Positions 13,085-21,916 are shown, counted from the stretch's first letter. The stretch is DNA of 42,329 nucleotides from Candidatus Doudnabacteria bacterium RIFCSPHIGHO2_01_FULL_46_24 (GCA_001777575.1 MFEL01000007.1:1-42329); one strand, 5' to 3'. The notes: generated from the sequence alone by a model not told the origin. Translations and numbers: made by a program.

Positions 13085-14153
13085 GTCAATGGAGCTGGAA
13101 GTCAACAATTTGCTGATGCGCGTTTTGGAGCGCGGCGCGTCGGATTTACACCTAACCGCAGGTAAACCGCCGACTCTGCGGATCGACAGCAACCTCACCG
13201 AGCTCAAGGATTTCGAAGTGCTTTCAGGCAATGCCATCGCCTCCCTAATCGACGTTCTGTTGGGGAGCGAAGACAAGCGCAAACAATTCAAGGAGGATAG
13301 GGAATTGGACTTGTCCTTCTCGTTTAAGGACAACGTTCGGTTTCGAGTTAACGTCTATTACCAGAAAGGCTATCCGGCCGCCGCCTTGCGCTTGATACCC
13401 AATAAAATCAAAACCGTGGAAGAGCTGGGTTTGCCGCCGCAGATTAAAAGCTTTGTCAATTTCGCCCAGGGACTGGTGCTGATCGTCGGCCCAACCGGAC
13501 ACGGCAAATCCACGACGCTGGCTTCCTTGATTGATTTGATCAACCACAGCCGCGCGGAAAATATCGTAACTGTCGAAGATCCGATTGAATATATCTACAC
13601 CGCCGACCGCTGCATAATTAATCAGCGGGAGGTGGGCATGGATACCAAATCGTTCGGCCGAGCGTTGCGCTCGGTGCTAAGAGAGGATGCGGATGTGGTA
13701 CTGGTGGGGGAAATGCGGGATTTGGAATCCATCGCCACTACCATCACCATTGCCGAGACCGGGCATCTGGTGTTTGCCACCCTGCATACCAACAATGCCG
13801 CGCAGACCATTGACAGGATTATCGACGTCTTTCCGGCTTACCAGCAAAACCAAATCCGCTCGCAGCTTGCCAACATTTTAGTCGGTGTCATGTCGCAGAG
13901 GCTGCTGCCCAAAATTGGCGGTGGGCGCATGCCGGCCATGGAAATCATGATCACCAACAACGCCGTGGCCAATGTCATACGGGAAGGCAAAACTTACGAA
14001 TTGCCCAATATCATCCACACCAGTGCTTCATCCGGCATGGTTTCGCTGGATAAAAGCCTGGCTGATTTGGTCAGAAGCAATGTTGTCAAAGTCGAAGATG
14101 TTTTGCCTTATGTTTCCGACCACGATACGTTCGACGGCATTTTAAGGAGATAA
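13077..14153 (+). CDS. pilT: PilT, pilus retraction ATPase
   Basis: 358 aa, typical PilT length. The N-terminal PAS-like region starts with ASDLHLTAGKPPTLRI, diagnostic for PilT/PilU. Walker A is GPTGHGKSTTLAS (~138), the Asp box VEDPIEYIY, Walker B-like DVVLVGEMRDLESI and His box TGHLVFATLHTNNA. The C-terminus retains the LANILVGVMSQRLLPK region. It depolymerises the pilus for twitching or DNA uptake. The start has TTAGGAG 7 nt upstream and overlaps the preceding gene. Confidence 0.96.
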   Translation: MYKSMELEVNNLLMRVLERGASDLHLTAGKPPTLRIDSNLTELKDFEVLSGNAIASLIDVLLGSEDKRKQFKEDRELDLSFSFKDNVRFRVNVYYQKGYPAAALRLIPNKIKTVEELGLPPQIKSFVNFAQGLVLIVGPTGHGKSTTLASLIDLINHSRAENIVTVEDPIEYIYTADRCIINQREVGMDTKSFGRALRSVLREDADVVLVGEMRDLESIATTITIAETGHLVFATLHTNNAAQTIDRIIDVFPAYQQNQIRSQLANILVGVMSQRLLPKIGGGRMPAMEIMITNNAVANVIREGKTYELPNIIHTSASSGMVSLDKSLADLVRSNVVKVEDVLPYVSDHDTFDGILRR

Positions 14154-14166
14154 TTGATTTAACAAA

Positions 14167-15369
14167 ATGGAATTTGCTTATCAAGCACGGGATAAGGAGG
14201 GGATGATGCGGACCGGGACTGTGGAAGCGGCCACCGAGGTTTTGGCTTATGACATGCTGCAGGAGCATGGATTGATCGTCATCAAGATCATTCCAGCCGG
14301 CAAGGTGACGCTGTTTTCTGAGTTCGCTTTTTTGGATAGGGTTTCGCTGAAAGATTTGGTTTTGTTTTCCCGCCAACTCTCAACCCTGATTAACGCCAAG
14401 GTGCCGATCGTGACGGCGCTTCGGGTTTTGAAAAGCCAGGTTTCTTCACGCAGGCTCCAGAAAATCATTGATGAAGTCACGACCAAAGTGGAAAACGGCG
14501 ACAGCCTGTCCTCCGCGCTGGCAGCCTATCCGAAGATTTTCAGCGACCTTTACATCAACATGATCAAATCAGGAGAGCTGGCCGGGAGCATGGATGAGTC
14601 GCTGATGTACCTGGCCAACCAGTTGGAGAAAGATTATGACCTCCGCTCAAAAATAATTTCCTCGCTGACCTATCCGGCGTTCATTGTGGTGGCATTGTTC
14701 GTGGTCGGGATATTGATGTTTATCTACGTTTTACCCCCTTTGGTTTCAATCCTGCAAGAACAAGCGGTCAGCTTGCCGTTCACGACCAAGATCTTGATTG
14801 CCATCACCAATGCCGTCCAGCATTATTGGTGGTTATTGCTGATACTCCTGGCGGGATTGATCGTGGGCTTGAGGATCTATATCCAAACCACGGTTGGCCG
14901 CTACGTCATGGATTACCTCAAACTGCACTTGCCGGTTTTCGGGAAATTGTTCAAAAATATTTACCTCTCTCGTTTCTCAAGAAACTTGGCCACGCTGGTA
15001 GCCGGCGGCATTCCCATAGTCAGGGCGCTGGATTCGGTTGCCGACACGGTGGGAAACCAGATTTATAAGGACATCATCCACGATGCCGCCTATCAAGTCA
15101 AAAACGGCAAAACCATTGCCAGCTCCTTAAGCGGCAAGCGGGACGTGCCGGAAGTTTTGGCTCAGATGACCCAGATCGGCGAGCAGACCGGGAACCTGCA
15201 GGACATTATGGCCAAGATTGCTTCCTTTTACGAGAAGGAAGTCGAGTCTATGCTGAGGGTTTTGACCACGCTGATTGAGCCTTTGATCATGATGCTTCTG
15301 GGCTTGGCGGTGGCGGTCATGGTTGCAGGAATTTTATTGCCGATATATAATTTAGCCAGTACAGCATAG
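14167..15369 (+). CDS. pilC: PilC / GspF platform protein
   Basis: 400 aa with two repeated GspF domains. Each has the signature of helical bundle plus TM: FSRQLSTLINAKVPIVTALR (~75) and FSRNLATLVAGGIPIVRALD (~275). Three TM helices include VVALFVVGILMFIYVLPPLV and a C-terminal LLGLAVAVMVAGILLPIY. It anchors the ATPases in the membrane and feeds pilins into the fibre. Confidence 0.95.
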   Translation: MEFAYQARDKEGMMRTGTVEAATEVLAYDMLQEHGLIVIKIIPAGKVTLFSEFAFLDRVSLKDLVLFSRQLSTLINAKVPIVTALRVLKSQVSSRRLQKIIDEVTTKVENGDSLSSALAAYPKIFSDLYINMIKSGELAGSMDESLMYLANQLEKDYDLRSKIISSLTYPAFIVVALFVVGILMFIYVLPPLVSILQEQAVSLPFTTKILIAITNAVQHYWWLLLILLAGLIVGLRIYIQTTVGRYVMDYLKLHLPVFGKLFKNIYLSRFSRNLATLVAGGIPIVRALDSVADTVGNQIYKDIIHDAAYQVKNGKTIASSLSGKRDVPEVLAQMTQIGEQTGNLQDIMAKIASFYEKEVESMLRVLTTLIEPLIMMLLGLAVAVMVAGILLPIYNLASTA

Positions 15370-15410
15370 AGTCCTTAATGATACAAAAGGCTTGGAAGGG
15401 GGTGAACTAA

Positions 15411-15875
15411 TTGAAGTATATCAAATCTCAAAAAGGGTTCACTTTGATTGAATTGTTGGTGGTTATCGCCATTATCGGCATTTTGGCCGCTGTGGTGTTG
15501 GTTTCTCTTAACTCCGCCAGACAGAAATCCAGAGATGCCCGCAGGCTTGCGGATATCAGGCAAATCCAAACCGCTATGGAGTTGTTTTATAACGACAACA
15601 ACAGCTATCCTGATGACGGCGGAGCTTCGCCGACAGCCACGGACGGCACCCCGGCTTGGAGCACATATATGTCGCTTTGGCCGGTCGCACCTACCCCGGA
15701 AGATGGTACCTGCACTGCAGCAAACAATGCCTACGTTTACACCGGACGTAACGCGGGTGACAGCGCAGATGACGCATCTGACCCGGCGTTTTACCGTGTC
15801 GCGTTTTGTTTGGGTGCGCTTACCGGCGGACAAGCCGCGGGTACGCATAATGCCACCCCATCTGGCATCAACTAA
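15411..15875 (+). CDS. Major-type type IV pilin (prepilin)
   Basis: 154 aa, TTG start preceded by a strong GGGGGTG site. Leader MKYIKSQKG, then F-T-L-I-E with Glu5 and a hydrophobic helix ([19 protein letters not shown]). The globular domain has a Cys pair (near residues 102 and 139) that could form the D-loop bridge. The strong ribosome binding site and first position after pilC suggest a major subunit. Cleaved and N-methylated by PilD (16423). Confidence 0.93.
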   Translation: MKYIKSQKGFTLIELLVVIAIIGILAAVVLVSLNSARQKSRDARRLADIRQIQTAMELFYNDNNSYPDDGGASPTATDGTPAWSTYMSLWPVAPTPEDGTCTAANNAYVYTGRNAGDSADDASDPAFYRVAFCLGALTGGQAAGTHNATPSGIN

Positions 15876-15892
15876 GGTTTAAGGATAGATTT

Positions 15893-15915
15893 CCAGCCCC
15901 ACATTGTGGAGCTGG
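15893..15915. repeat. Palindromic hairpin with CCAGCCCCAC core
   Basis: CCAGCCCCAC-ATT-GTGGAGCTGG, with one mismatch. The 10-base arm CCAGCCCCAC is shared exactly with an insertion arm in 23S rRNA (41871-41880) and nearly with another (41485 onward). No T-run follows at once, so it is not an obvious terminator. Confidence 0.7.
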
Positions 15916-15931
15916 ACTTGTATACTTAAAA

Positions 15932-15960
15932 ATCACGTATCATGAATCACGTAACACGCA
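15932..15960. repeat. 7-nt-phased array at the start of pilin 2
   Basis: Reads ATCACGT, ATCATGA, ATCACGT, AACACGC in perfect 7-nt phase. It spans the start codon of the second pilin and encodes its NHVTRN leader residues. Confidence 0.75.
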
Positions 15961-16421
15961 ACAAAAATTCAGGGTTTACCCTGATCGAGCTTCTTGTGGT
16001 CGTAGCCATAATTGGGCTTTTGGCGTCCATTGTTTTGGTGGGTATGGGCAACGCGCGCATCAAAGGCCGGGATGCCAAACGCTTGTCTGACACGCAGGCA
16101 GTCAAATCAGGCTTAGATATTTATTACAGTTTCGGCTCAGGCTATCCTGCAACCACGGAATGGGATAATGCCCAAAACAATCTCACTCAGCTGGCCTGCT
16201 CGGGCCAAACCGCGTTCAAACCGCCGCAGGACCCGATCAACACCAGCAATCCCGCGTTTGACTATGTTTACACCCAGGGCGGCACTGCCTCCACCGGCTG
16301 CGGCGGAAATGTCTACAGCACTTACAAGATTCAATTTACGACTGAAGGCGCCACTGGCATCGGGCCGGCCGGCACTTATTACCTGCATCCCGGCGGCATA
16401 ACTTCCACAGCGCCGTTTTAA
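15942..16421 (+). CDS. Type IV pilin 2
   Basis: 159 aa. Leader MNHVTRNKNSG, then [20 protein letters not shown]; cleavage after Gly11. Globular domain of about 115 aa with a pair of cysteines (near 86 and 114). The start of the gene lies inside a 7-nt-phased repeat array, so the leader peptide is repeat-derived. A possible -10 (TATACT, 15920-15925) precedes it, so it may be expressed apart from pilin 1. Confidence 0.9.
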   Translation: MNHVTRNKNSGFTLIELLVVVAIIGLLASIVLVGMGNARIKGRDAKRLSDTQAVKSGLDIYYSFGSGYPATTEWDNAQNNLTQLACSGQTAFKPPQDPINTSNPAFDYVYTQGGTASTGCGGNVYSTYKIQFTTEGATGIGPAGTYYLHPGGITSTAPF

Positions 16422-16422
16422 A

Positions 16423-17181
16423 ATGTTTTTTGCGGTTTTCATCTTTGGCCTGATAATTGGCAGCTTTCTCAATGCTGCCATTTTTCGTTTGCATTCTGGA
16501 GAGGGAATAGTTAGCGGTCGTTCTAAATGCGTGCATTGCGGCCATGTGCTTGAAGCCCGAGATTTAGTGCCGGTCTTAAGCTTTATTTTTTTGCGCGGCC
16601 GGTGCCGTTATTGCAAAGCTCGGATTTCTTGGCAGTATCCAATTGTCGAGTTGATCACGTCGATAGCTTTTATTTTACTTGCGTCGAATTACGAATTACG
16701 AATTACGAATTACGAATTTTGGATTCAAGCATTTTTCATCTGCACTTTCATCATTATTGCAGTTTATGACTATAAGCATTACCTGATTTTGGACAAGGTT
16801 GTTTTTCCCTCACTCGGTTTTGCTTTTGTGTTTGCAGCGGTTAGTGGCCAACAGCCAATTGTTAATAGTCTGTTGGGGGCTCTGGCCATTGCCGGTTTTT
16901 TTGGACTCCAATACCTGCTCTCCAAGGGTCGTTGGATAGGCCTGGGAGACGTAAAATTCGGACTCCTATTTGGAGCGGTGCTCGGGCTCAAATTATCAGT
17001 TGCTGGCCTGTTTTTGGCTTACTTTATTGGAGCCTTGGCAGGTATGGCTTTGTTGGCCCTAAACAGGAAAAAACTTTCCGACAAACTGCCGTTTGGAGTT
17101 TTTTTGTCAACTGCGGCGATAGTTGTTTTACTGTATGGCGAGAAAATCCTCGCTTGGTATGAGAACTTGACAGGGCTATAA
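16423..17181 (+). CDS. pilD: PilD, prepilin peptidase / N-methyltransferase
   Basis: 252 aa with about seven TM helices. The N-terminal region has the methylase-associated motif GSFLNAAIFRL and a tetracysteine (CVHC...CRYC). The two catalytic aspartates are in VYDYKHYLILD (~115) and GLGDVKFG (~172), the GxGD protease signature. It removes prepilin leaders and methylates residue 1. It begins 2 nt after pilin 2. Residues ~87-99 (SNYELRITNYEFW) are encoded by a 7-nt-phased repeat and look like an insertion in a loop. Confidence 0.94.
   Translation: MFFAVFIFGLIIGSFLNAAIFRLHSGEGIVSGRSKCVHCGHVLEARDLVPVLSFIFLRGRCRYCKARISWQYPIVELITSIAFILLASNYELRITNYEFWIQAFFICTFIIIAVYDYKHYLILDKVVFPSLGFAFVFAAVSGQQPIVNSLLGALAIAGFFGLQYLLSKGRWIGLGDVKFGLLFGAVLGLKLSVAGLFLAYFIGALAGMALLALNRKKLSDKLPFGVFLSTAAIVVLLYGEKILAWYENLTGL
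16686..16720. repeat. 7-nt tandem array inside pilD
   Basis: Four exact tandem GAATTAC units (16686-16713) plus a degenerate fifth (GAATTTT). In frame it codes for N-Y-E-L-R-I-T-N-Y-E, i.e. a 7-residue period. Confidence 0.9.
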
Positions 17182-17195
17182 ATAATTGATAACAT
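17167..17195 (+). promoter_or_regulatory. Promoter of the trp T-box transcript
   Basis: TTGACA (17167-17172), 17-nt spacer, TAACAT (17190-17195). It overlaps the end of pilD and sits just before the T-box leader. Confidence 0.65.
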
Positions 17196-17458
17196 TGTTT
17201 TAGTAAGCTTAATAATTACAAAATCGTTGATCCTGGGAATAGTAGTCTCGCTTGAAAGAGCGGGGTGAATGGGCCCAGGGGAGATGCTTGGGGCATTAGT
17301 CTCAAGCCGGTTTCCTCCGTAATCAAAGGATAATTGATGTCTGCCGAAAAACGGCACGAGTCAATGAGTAGAAAAACAGGGTGGCAACACGTGAGTTAAA
17401 GACTCTTCGTCCCTTGGCATATCTTTTGATATGCGCAGAGATGAGGAGTTTTTGTTTT
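17196..17458 (+). promoter_or_regulatory. T-box riboswitch leader (tryptophan)
   Basis: The T-box itself is AGGGTGGCAACACG (17378-17391), pairing with CGTCCCT (17408-17414) as antiterminator. The competing terminator stem is ACTCTTC (17402-17408) with GAGGAGT (17443-17449) and a T-rich tail. Upstream, a Stem I is closed by TTGAT/ATCAA and contains AGTAG, AAAGAG and GGTGAA elements that match conserved Stem I loops. A TGG (17289-17291) is a candidate Trp specifier, but I did not prove the fold. Uncharged tRNA-Trp would bind and let trpBA be transcribed. Confidence 0.85.
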
Positions 17459-17480
17459 GAATTTCACATGGAGGAACACC

Positions 17481-17705
17481 ATGATCGGACAAGACACGAA
17501 AGTGCGCCCATCGGAAGAGGTCCGGCTTACCAGTGGCGGGGTGATTACACCCGTTCAGCTTGCGGAAGCGATCAGGTATCACGCTCAGGCCACAGGGACC
17601 GCACTTGAAGCGGTTACAGCCATGGTTGCCCGCAGCGAGCTGGTGCCGGTGTCGTGGACGAAAGGAGGAGTCATTCTTGTTTACAACAGCCCGAATGGGC
17701 TGTAG
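17481..17705 (+). CDS. 74-aa hypothetical protein under T-box control
   Basis: It starts MIGQDTKVRPSEEVRL with GGAGG 6 nt upstream (an ATT/TTG further up is less likely). The middle part reads VITPVQLAEAIRYHAQATGT, compatible with a small helical domain. It has one Trp and no Cys or TM. It lies between the T-box terminator and trpB, so tryptophan starvation should raise its level. Function unknown; a role in tryptophan or indole handling is a guess from context only. Confidence 0.6.
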   Translation: MIGQDTKVRPSEEVRLTSGGVITPVQLAEAIRYHAQATGTALEAVTAMVARSELVPVSWTKGGVILVYNSPNGL

Positions 17706-17717
17706 TGGAAACGCGCC

Positions 17718-17762
17718 GTAGTGAGCAATCAGGCAATCAGTCTCAAGCCTGTTGCTCACTAC
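17718..17762 (+). other. Long hairpin between the 74-aa ORF and trpB
   Basis: GTAGTGAGCAA pairs exactly with TTGCTCACTAC, with an inner CAGGC/GCCTG extension. No T-run follows, so it is more likely an mRNA stability or processing element than a terminator. Hairpins with the same CAGGC/GCCTG theme follow two lipoprotein genes. Confidence 0.6.
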
Positions 17763-17786
17763 CTGGATTTAATTTAAACTTATTTT

Positions 17787-18971
17787 ATGCGATTACGGAA
17801 TAAAAAATATTTTGGCCAGTTTGGCGGTCAGTTTGTGCCGGAAACCTTGATGCAGCCCCTAACCGAGCTAGAAAGAGCTTACGTAAAATTCAAAAAGGAC
17901 AAAAAAACCCAAGCCGAACTCAAATCATTGATTAAGGATTTTGTGGGACGTCCAACGCCTTTATATTTTGCTCAAAAACTTTCAAAAAAACTCGGCCAAA
18001 TAATATATCTTAAGCGCGAGGATTTAACCCATACCGGGGCGCATAAAATAAATAACGCAGCCGGACAGGCGCTACTTGCCAAATTTATGGGCAAGAGGAG
18101 GGTAATTGCCGAGACCGGAGCGGGTCAGCACGGCGTGGCCACAGCCGCTGCGGCGGCAAAGTTGGGGCTGGAATGCGTGGTATACATGGGCAAAGTGGAC
18201 ATGGGGCGCCAGGCGCCGAATGTTTTGAGAATGAAATTATTGGGCGCCAAAGTCGTGCCAGTAGCCAGTGGCAGCCAAACCTTAAAGGACGCGATTAACG
18301 AAGCCCTTCGCGATTGGATTGCCAATGTCAGCACCACTCATTACTTGCTCGGATCGGTATTGGGCCCTTATCCATATCCCGCCATGGTCCGGGATTTTCA
18401 AAAAATTATCGGACAGGAAGCCAGAAAACAAATTTTGCAGGCCGAAGGCCGGCTGCCGGATTATTTAGTGGCCTGTGTCGGCGGCGGGAGCAATGCATTG
18501 GGCTTGTTCCATGATTTTTTGCCGGATAAAAAAGTCCAAATGATAGGAGTTGAGGCAGGCGGATTGGGAATCAAGTCAGGCAAACATGCGGCCAGATTTT
18601 TCGGCGGCAAGCTTGGGGTTTTGCACGGCACCAAATCCTACGTGCTGCAGGATAAATTTGGCCAGATTTTGACCACCCACAGCATTTCAGCGGGGCTTGA
18701 TTATCCGAGCGTCGGGCCGGAACACAGCTTTTTACGCCAGCAAAAAAGAATCAGTTATGCATATATTACCGACAGGGAAGCTCTCGCCGGGCTTAAATTG
18801 TTGTCACAGCAAGAAGGAATTATCCCAGCTCTTGAGTCGGCGCACGCGGTCGCTTATGCTTCGAAACTGGCAAAAAAAATTTTCCACGGCAAATTAATTA
18901 TTATCAATCTTTCAGGCCGGGGGGATAAGGACTTGGAAGCCATCAGAGATTTAGGAGTGATTCATGGATAG
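17787..18971 (+). CDS. trpB: Tryptophan synthase beta chain
   Basis: 394 aa, full length. It starts [20 protein letters not shown], the classic TrpB opening. The PLP lysine lies in [12 protein letters not shown] (Lys ~87). Substrate loop [12 protein letters not shown] and phosphate-binding [12 protein letters not shown] are intact, and the end has [10 protein letters not shown]. It condenses indole with serine to tryptophan, in complex with TrpA. Overlaps trpA by 8 nt. Controlled by the upstream T-box. Confidence 0.97.
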   Translation: MRLRNKKYFGQFGGQFVPETLMQPLTELERAYVKFKKDKKTQAELKSLIKDFVGRPTPLYFAQKLSKKLGQIIYLKREDLTHTGAHKINNAAGQALLAKFMGKRRVIAETGAGQHGVATAAAAAKLGLECVVYMGKVDMGRQAPNVLRMKLLGAKVVPVASGSQTLKDAINEALRDWIANVSTTHYLLGSVLGPYPYPAMVRDFQKIIGQEARKQILQAEGRLPDYLVACVGGGSNALGLFHDFLPDKKVQMIGVEAGGLGIKSGKHAARFFGGKLGVLHGTKSYVLQDKFGQILTTHSISAGLDYPSVGPEHSFLRQQKRISYAYITDREALAGLKLLSQQEGIIPALESAHAVAYASKLAKKIFHGKLIIINLSGRGDKDLEAIRDLGVIHG

Positions 18972-19740
18972 GATCGGTAAGTGTTTCAAAGAATTGCGCA
19001 GGCAGAAAAAGATGGCATTTATGCCTTTTGTCGTAGCCGGAGATCCTGATTATAAAACTAGCCTAAAAATTGTCCGCGAGCTGGTAAAAAACGCTGATTT
19101 TTTGGAACTGGGATTTCCCTACTCCGATCCTCTGGCTGACGGGCCGGTGATTCAGCGCGCGGACATGCGGGCATTGGCTTCGGGAATGAATTCCGACAGG
19201 GTGTTTAGGCTGATAAGCAAAATCAGAGTTTTTAGCGACATCCCGATTACAGTTTTAGCTTATGCCAATTTAGTTTACCGGCGGGGAGTTGATAAATTTT
19301 ACCGGGATGCCGGTAGGGCTGGAATTGACGCAGTTCTGGTTCCTGACCTGCCGGTGGAAGAGTCAGACAAATTTGTGAAGGCCGCCAAGAAATACGGCAT
19401 TGATTCGATTTTTTTGGTTGCCCAGACCACGACCAAAGCGAGGATGAAAAAAATCCTGAAGCAGGCATCAGGGTATCTTTATTTGGTTTCTATTCTGGGA
19501 GTTACCGGGATCCGAAAAGACATCGCCCCAGAAACTCTGGGCCTGATCAGGCAGCTTAAGAAATTAAGCAAGCTTCCGGTTGTGGTAGGGTTTGGCGTTT
19601 CCAATGCCAGGCAAATAAAGATTTTGAGAAAAGCCAAAGCGGACGGCGTGATCGTGGGCAGCGCCATAGTAAAGGTAATTGAAAAGTATAAGAGGAATCC
19701 ATCGAGAGCTATTAAGGAATTTATTAAAGGCTTGAATTAA
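18964..19740 (+). CDS. trpA: Tryptophan synthase alpha chain
   Basis: 258 aa. TIM-barrel with the catalytic Glu in [15 protein letters not shown] and the Asp in the same block. [15 protein letters not shown] (loop 6 region) and [13 protein letters not shown] with [10 protein letters not shown] (phosphate site) are present. It cleaves indole-3-glycerol phosphate to indole for TrpB. No other trp biosynthetic gene is in the window, so the indole-glycerol-phosphate source is unknown. Its ATG overlaps the trpB end. Confidence 0.97.
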   Translation: MDRIGKCFKELRRQKKMAFMPFVVAGDPDYKTSLKIVRELVKNADFLELGFPYSDPLADGPVIQRADMRALASGMNSDRVFRLISKIRVFSDIPITVLAYANLVYRRGVDKFYRDAGRAGIDAVLVPDLPVEESDKFVKAAKKYGIDSIFLVAQTTTKARMKKILKQASGYLYLVSILGVTGIRKDIAPETLGLIRQLKKLSKLPVVVGFGVSNARQIKILRKAKADGVIVGSAIVKVIEKYKRNPSRAIKEFIKGLN

Positions 19741-19786
19741 AATTAGCATAAGCTTGGTCAATCGCCTGGATTGCCTCCCGGTTTTG

Positions 19787-19795
19787 TGCTATAAT
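19787..19795 (+). promoter_or_regulatory. Extended -10 promoter
   Basis: TGC-TATAAT, 27 nt before the ATG at 19823. A TTGCCT at 19771 is too close (13 nt) to act as a normal -35. Confidence 0.6.
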
Positions 19796-19822
19796 GGGGA
19801 AAATTTAGATTTCCGAAACCAA

Positions 19823-20278
19823 ATGAATAAAAAAACAGTATTTGCCACAATTGTCATACTTTTAATCGTCGTTGCCACGTGGTTCTGGTGGCAGGGCCAG
19901 GCCGCGGTTAAGGCTTATGAATTTGCCGGCCGGATTGAGAAAGTTGAAGGCCCGGTTATTTTTACCAAAGGCGTGTATGAAAACGCGCAAAACCCCAAGG
20001 GCTTAACTTTAGCCGAAGAGGATAAGCAGATTGTGGTCGGGGAGGACACCAAGCTGATTAAGATCACGCAATTTATGCCGACGGCGGCGGAATTGGAACA
20101 AAGCGGCGGCCAGTACCGGCCGCAAGATTTGAGGAGCGAACAGTCAGCGGGGTCACTGGATGATTTGGCGCAAGGCCTGACTGACGGCGTGTTTGCCAAA
20201 TCCGACCGCAATATTTATGGGCAATCAAAATTTGTCGCCACAGAAATAACTTATTACGTCCGGGAGTATCCGCAGTAA
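19823..20278 (+). CDS. Anchored extracytoplasmic hypothetical protein
   Basis: 151 aa from the ATG at 19823. One N-terminal TM helix (FATIVILLIVVATWFWW), then an outside domain of ~120 aa with strands such as EFAGRIEKVEGPVIFTKGVY and VVGEDTKLIKITQF. This is a beta-rich 'environment-dependent value' type layout, loosely like the 125-aa protein at 28157. No catalytic motif. It is followed at once by a strong terminator, so a single-gene unit. Confidence 0.65.
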   Translation: MNKKTVFATIVILLIVVATWFWWQGQAAVKAYEFAGRIEKVEGPVIFTKGVYENAQNPKGLTLAEEDKQIVVGEDTKLIKITQFMPTAAELEQSGGQYRPQDLRSEQSAGSLDDLAQGLTDGVFAKSDRNIYGQSKFVATEITYYVREYPQ

Positions 20279-20303
20279 GCGCGCGGGGGAGTGAAGAACA
20301 AAG

Positions 20304-20332
20304 CGGAAGCTGTCTTTAGCTTCCGTTTTTTG
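20304..20332 (+). terminator. Intrinsic terminator
   Basis: CGGAAGCT...AGCTTCCG followed by TTTTTT. Confidence 0.92.
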
Positions 20333-20379
20333 TTATAGTATTTTTTATTCCCAATTGATGGTTTGAGCAGGCATGATTT

Positions 20380-20775
20380 TTATATTCTGTTTAAGATGGC
20401 CTGGTTGAAATTTTTGAGCACTGGCTTGAAGTCCGCGTATTGCCTGGCGGTTTGCTCTTCAAAATCCAGCCGCAGATTGGAATCGGATTCAAAAATCACC
20501 CGGCCGTGAGAAATCACGTCGAAGCGCAACTCCAGGGGCGAGCGTTGCAACGGCACGATGTCCAGTTTTTTGCCCGGAAAAACCTGGGTGAGAATGTCGT
20601 ATAAGTTCGTATAGAGCTGCACGAAGTCCTTTGAATCCGATTCAGGGTGCATCAAAATCGCGAGGTCTATGTCGCTTTCAGGTTGGGTCAGAGCTTCAGC
20701 CGTTGATCCAAAAACGTAAACAGCCGCCGCGCCCAAATTTTTAAGTTGTCCGGCAAGTTCTTTTTTCATTTCCAT
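20380..20775 (-). CDS. MNT-type nucleotidyltransferase
   Basis: 131 aa. The signature GSTAEALTQPESDIDLAI (G-S-x10-D-x-D, residues ~22-40) carries the two metal-binding aspartates; a third acidic residue is in KLDIVPL. It is a minimal nucleotidyltransferase, the type that acts as antitoxin to HEPN toxins by AMPylation. No HEPN gene is adjacent, so it may be an orphan or have another substrate. The -10 (TATACT, 20787-20782) lies 7 nt from the ATG, suggesting leaderless translation. Confidence 0.85.
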   Translation of the reverse strand: MEMKKELAGQLKNLGAAAVYVFGSTAEALTQPESDIDLAILMHPESDSKDFVQLYTNLYDILTQVFPGKKLDIVPLQRSPLELRFDVISHGRVIFESDSNLRLDFEEQTARQYADFKPVLKNFNQAILNRI

Positions 20776-20783
20776 GCAGTCAG

Positions 20784-20842
20784 TATACCCCGCCTATTGA
20801 CTTTTTTCAAATAGTGATATAATATATCTAATCTCAAGAAAC
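20784..20842. promoter_or_regulatory. Divergent promoter block, copy A
   Basis: A 59-nt block repeated at 21858-21916 with only a few changes. On -, TTGAAA-N17-TATACT drives the nucleotidyltransferase. On +, TTGACT (20797-20802) and TATAAT (20818-20823) with a 15-nt spacer point to the lipoprotein at 20894. It shares CCCCGCCTATTGAC and CTCAAGAAAC with copy B. Confidence 0.75.
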
Positions 20843-20893
20843 GGCATGTTCTTTCCTCCGGCTGCACGCCGGAGCAATCCATAGGAGGGCGCC

Positions 20894-21430
20894 ATGCGCC
20901 ACACAACTTCGTTGTTCGTTCGTTCGTTCGTTGTGGCGCTTGGCATCATGTTTGCAAGCGCCTGTGAGACACAGGGGCCCGCTGCTCCGACGCCAAACCC
21001 AAACCCAAACCCTGGCCCGCCTCCCGGAGATAGCGTCCGCGCCAGCATCGGCGCCTTGGTAGGGATCTGGGACGGCAGTCCCGCACTCCACGGGGGGGTG
21101 TCCACTCTCTTGACCCCGGCTGAGGATGGATGCTACTATGGAGTGCAACAGCAAGGAGCGATTGATTTACCTGTAGTTCATCCTAGAGTGAAAGGGCGGT
21201 GGATCAAGCTCACACAACTCAGGGACCAGTTCGGGGGACAGGTCGTGATGAGTGAAAGAGTCTATCCTGATGAGAGTGCTATTGTCGGTGGGATCGGGTG
21301 GTACGGCGGTTTTATCGTTTTTCCGGATCGTCCTGGGACCATGGCCCATTACTTCCGTCTTGAAGAAGGGGGGGCAGATCTTCCAACTCCCACTCGAGAA
21401 GAACGGACCTACTGCATTGGCCGGCGGTAG
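20894..21430 (+). CDS. Lipoprotein A (paralogue of 21971)
   Basis: 178 aa. Signal peptide with lipobox: FVVALGIMFASAC (Cys ~23), then a Pro/Asn-rich linker. The folded part (~55-178) shares a block with the downstream paralogue: D/N-G-C-Y...LPV-HP...GRW, YPDES-IVGGIGW and a C-terminal LEEGG-DLP. Two more cysteines. GGAGGGCGCC precedes the ATG. It has its own promoter and terminator. Surface-exposed; function unknown. Confidence 0.8.
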   Translation: MRHTTSLFVRSFVVALGIMFASACETQGPAAPTPNPNPNPGPPPGDSVRASIGALVGIWDGSPALHGGVSTLLTPAEDGCYYGVQQQGAIDLPVVHPRVKGRWIKLTQLRDQFGGQVVMSERVYPDESAIVGGIGWYGGFIVFPDRPGTMAHYFRLEEGGADLPTPTREERTYCIGRR

Positions 21431-21446
21431 AAGCGCGCGCAAACAA

Positions 21447-21501
21447 GAATCAGGCACGGTTTGGGACGGCGTGTTCCCAACCTTGCCTGATTCGTTTTTT
21501 T
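21447..21501 (+). terminator. Terminator of lipoprotein A
   Basis: GAATCAGGCA...TGCCTGATTC followed by GTTTTTTT. Confidence 0.9.
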
Positions 21502-21576
21502 ATGCTGTTACTATTCGAGAAATTGCCGGAGATAAAAAAAATTCGAAACCGCTGTTTCACCGGATTAAGTGATAAA

Positions 21577-21822
21577 TTATGGCGTTAGTGTCAAGGACGA
21601 GCATATTGCGGCTTCAAAAAGCGCGGTCCCATTCCCGGCGTATTTTTTTTGCCATTTGGCGGCGTCAGGTATCCGTTTGCCTTTCCATAATCCGCCCAAA
21701 CTCCGCCAAGCCAGTAAAGCGTTGGCCTGGTTTAGTTCATGCCAGGTTATTCGGTACTTTTTGAGAACCGAATTAACGGCAGTTTTGGCTTGCGTTAAAT
21801 TTTGGATTTTATTCAGCGCCAT
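21577..21822 (-). CDS. Small basic hypothetical protein
   Basis: 81 aa, rich in Lys/Ala/Trp: NKIQNLTQAKTAVNSVLKKY and HELNQANALLAWRSLGGLWK, probably all-alpha. No TM and no known family. Its promoter (minus strand TTGAAA-N17-TATAAT, -10 at 21861-21856) is the second copy of the divergent block, ~27 nt before the ATG. It may be a real cassette gene; coding potential is moderate. Confidence 0.5.
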   Translation of the reverse strand: MALNKIQNLTQAKTAVNSVLKKYRITWHELNQANALLAWRSLGGLWKGKRIPDAAKWQKKYAGNGTALFEAAICSSLTLTP

Positions 21823-21857
21823 AAATTCCCATTAATAAATAATAGTAATCCAGTTAT

Positions 21858-21916
21858 TATACCCCGCCTATTGACTTTTTTCAAATAATGATATAATATA
21901 TCCATTCTCAAGAAAC
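21858..21916. promoter_or_regulatory. Divergent promoter block, copy B
   Basis: Near-identical to 20784-20842. On +, TTGACT (21871-21876) and TATAAT (21892-21897) face lipoprotein B; on -, TATAAT faces the 81-aa gene. The duplication includes sequence beyond both promoters. Confidence 0.75.

Noticed and set aside
16686-16720. Possible CRISPR array from tandem repeats
   Set aside because: Units are 7 nt with no spacers, and no cas gene is near; the same holds for the other 7-nt arrays.
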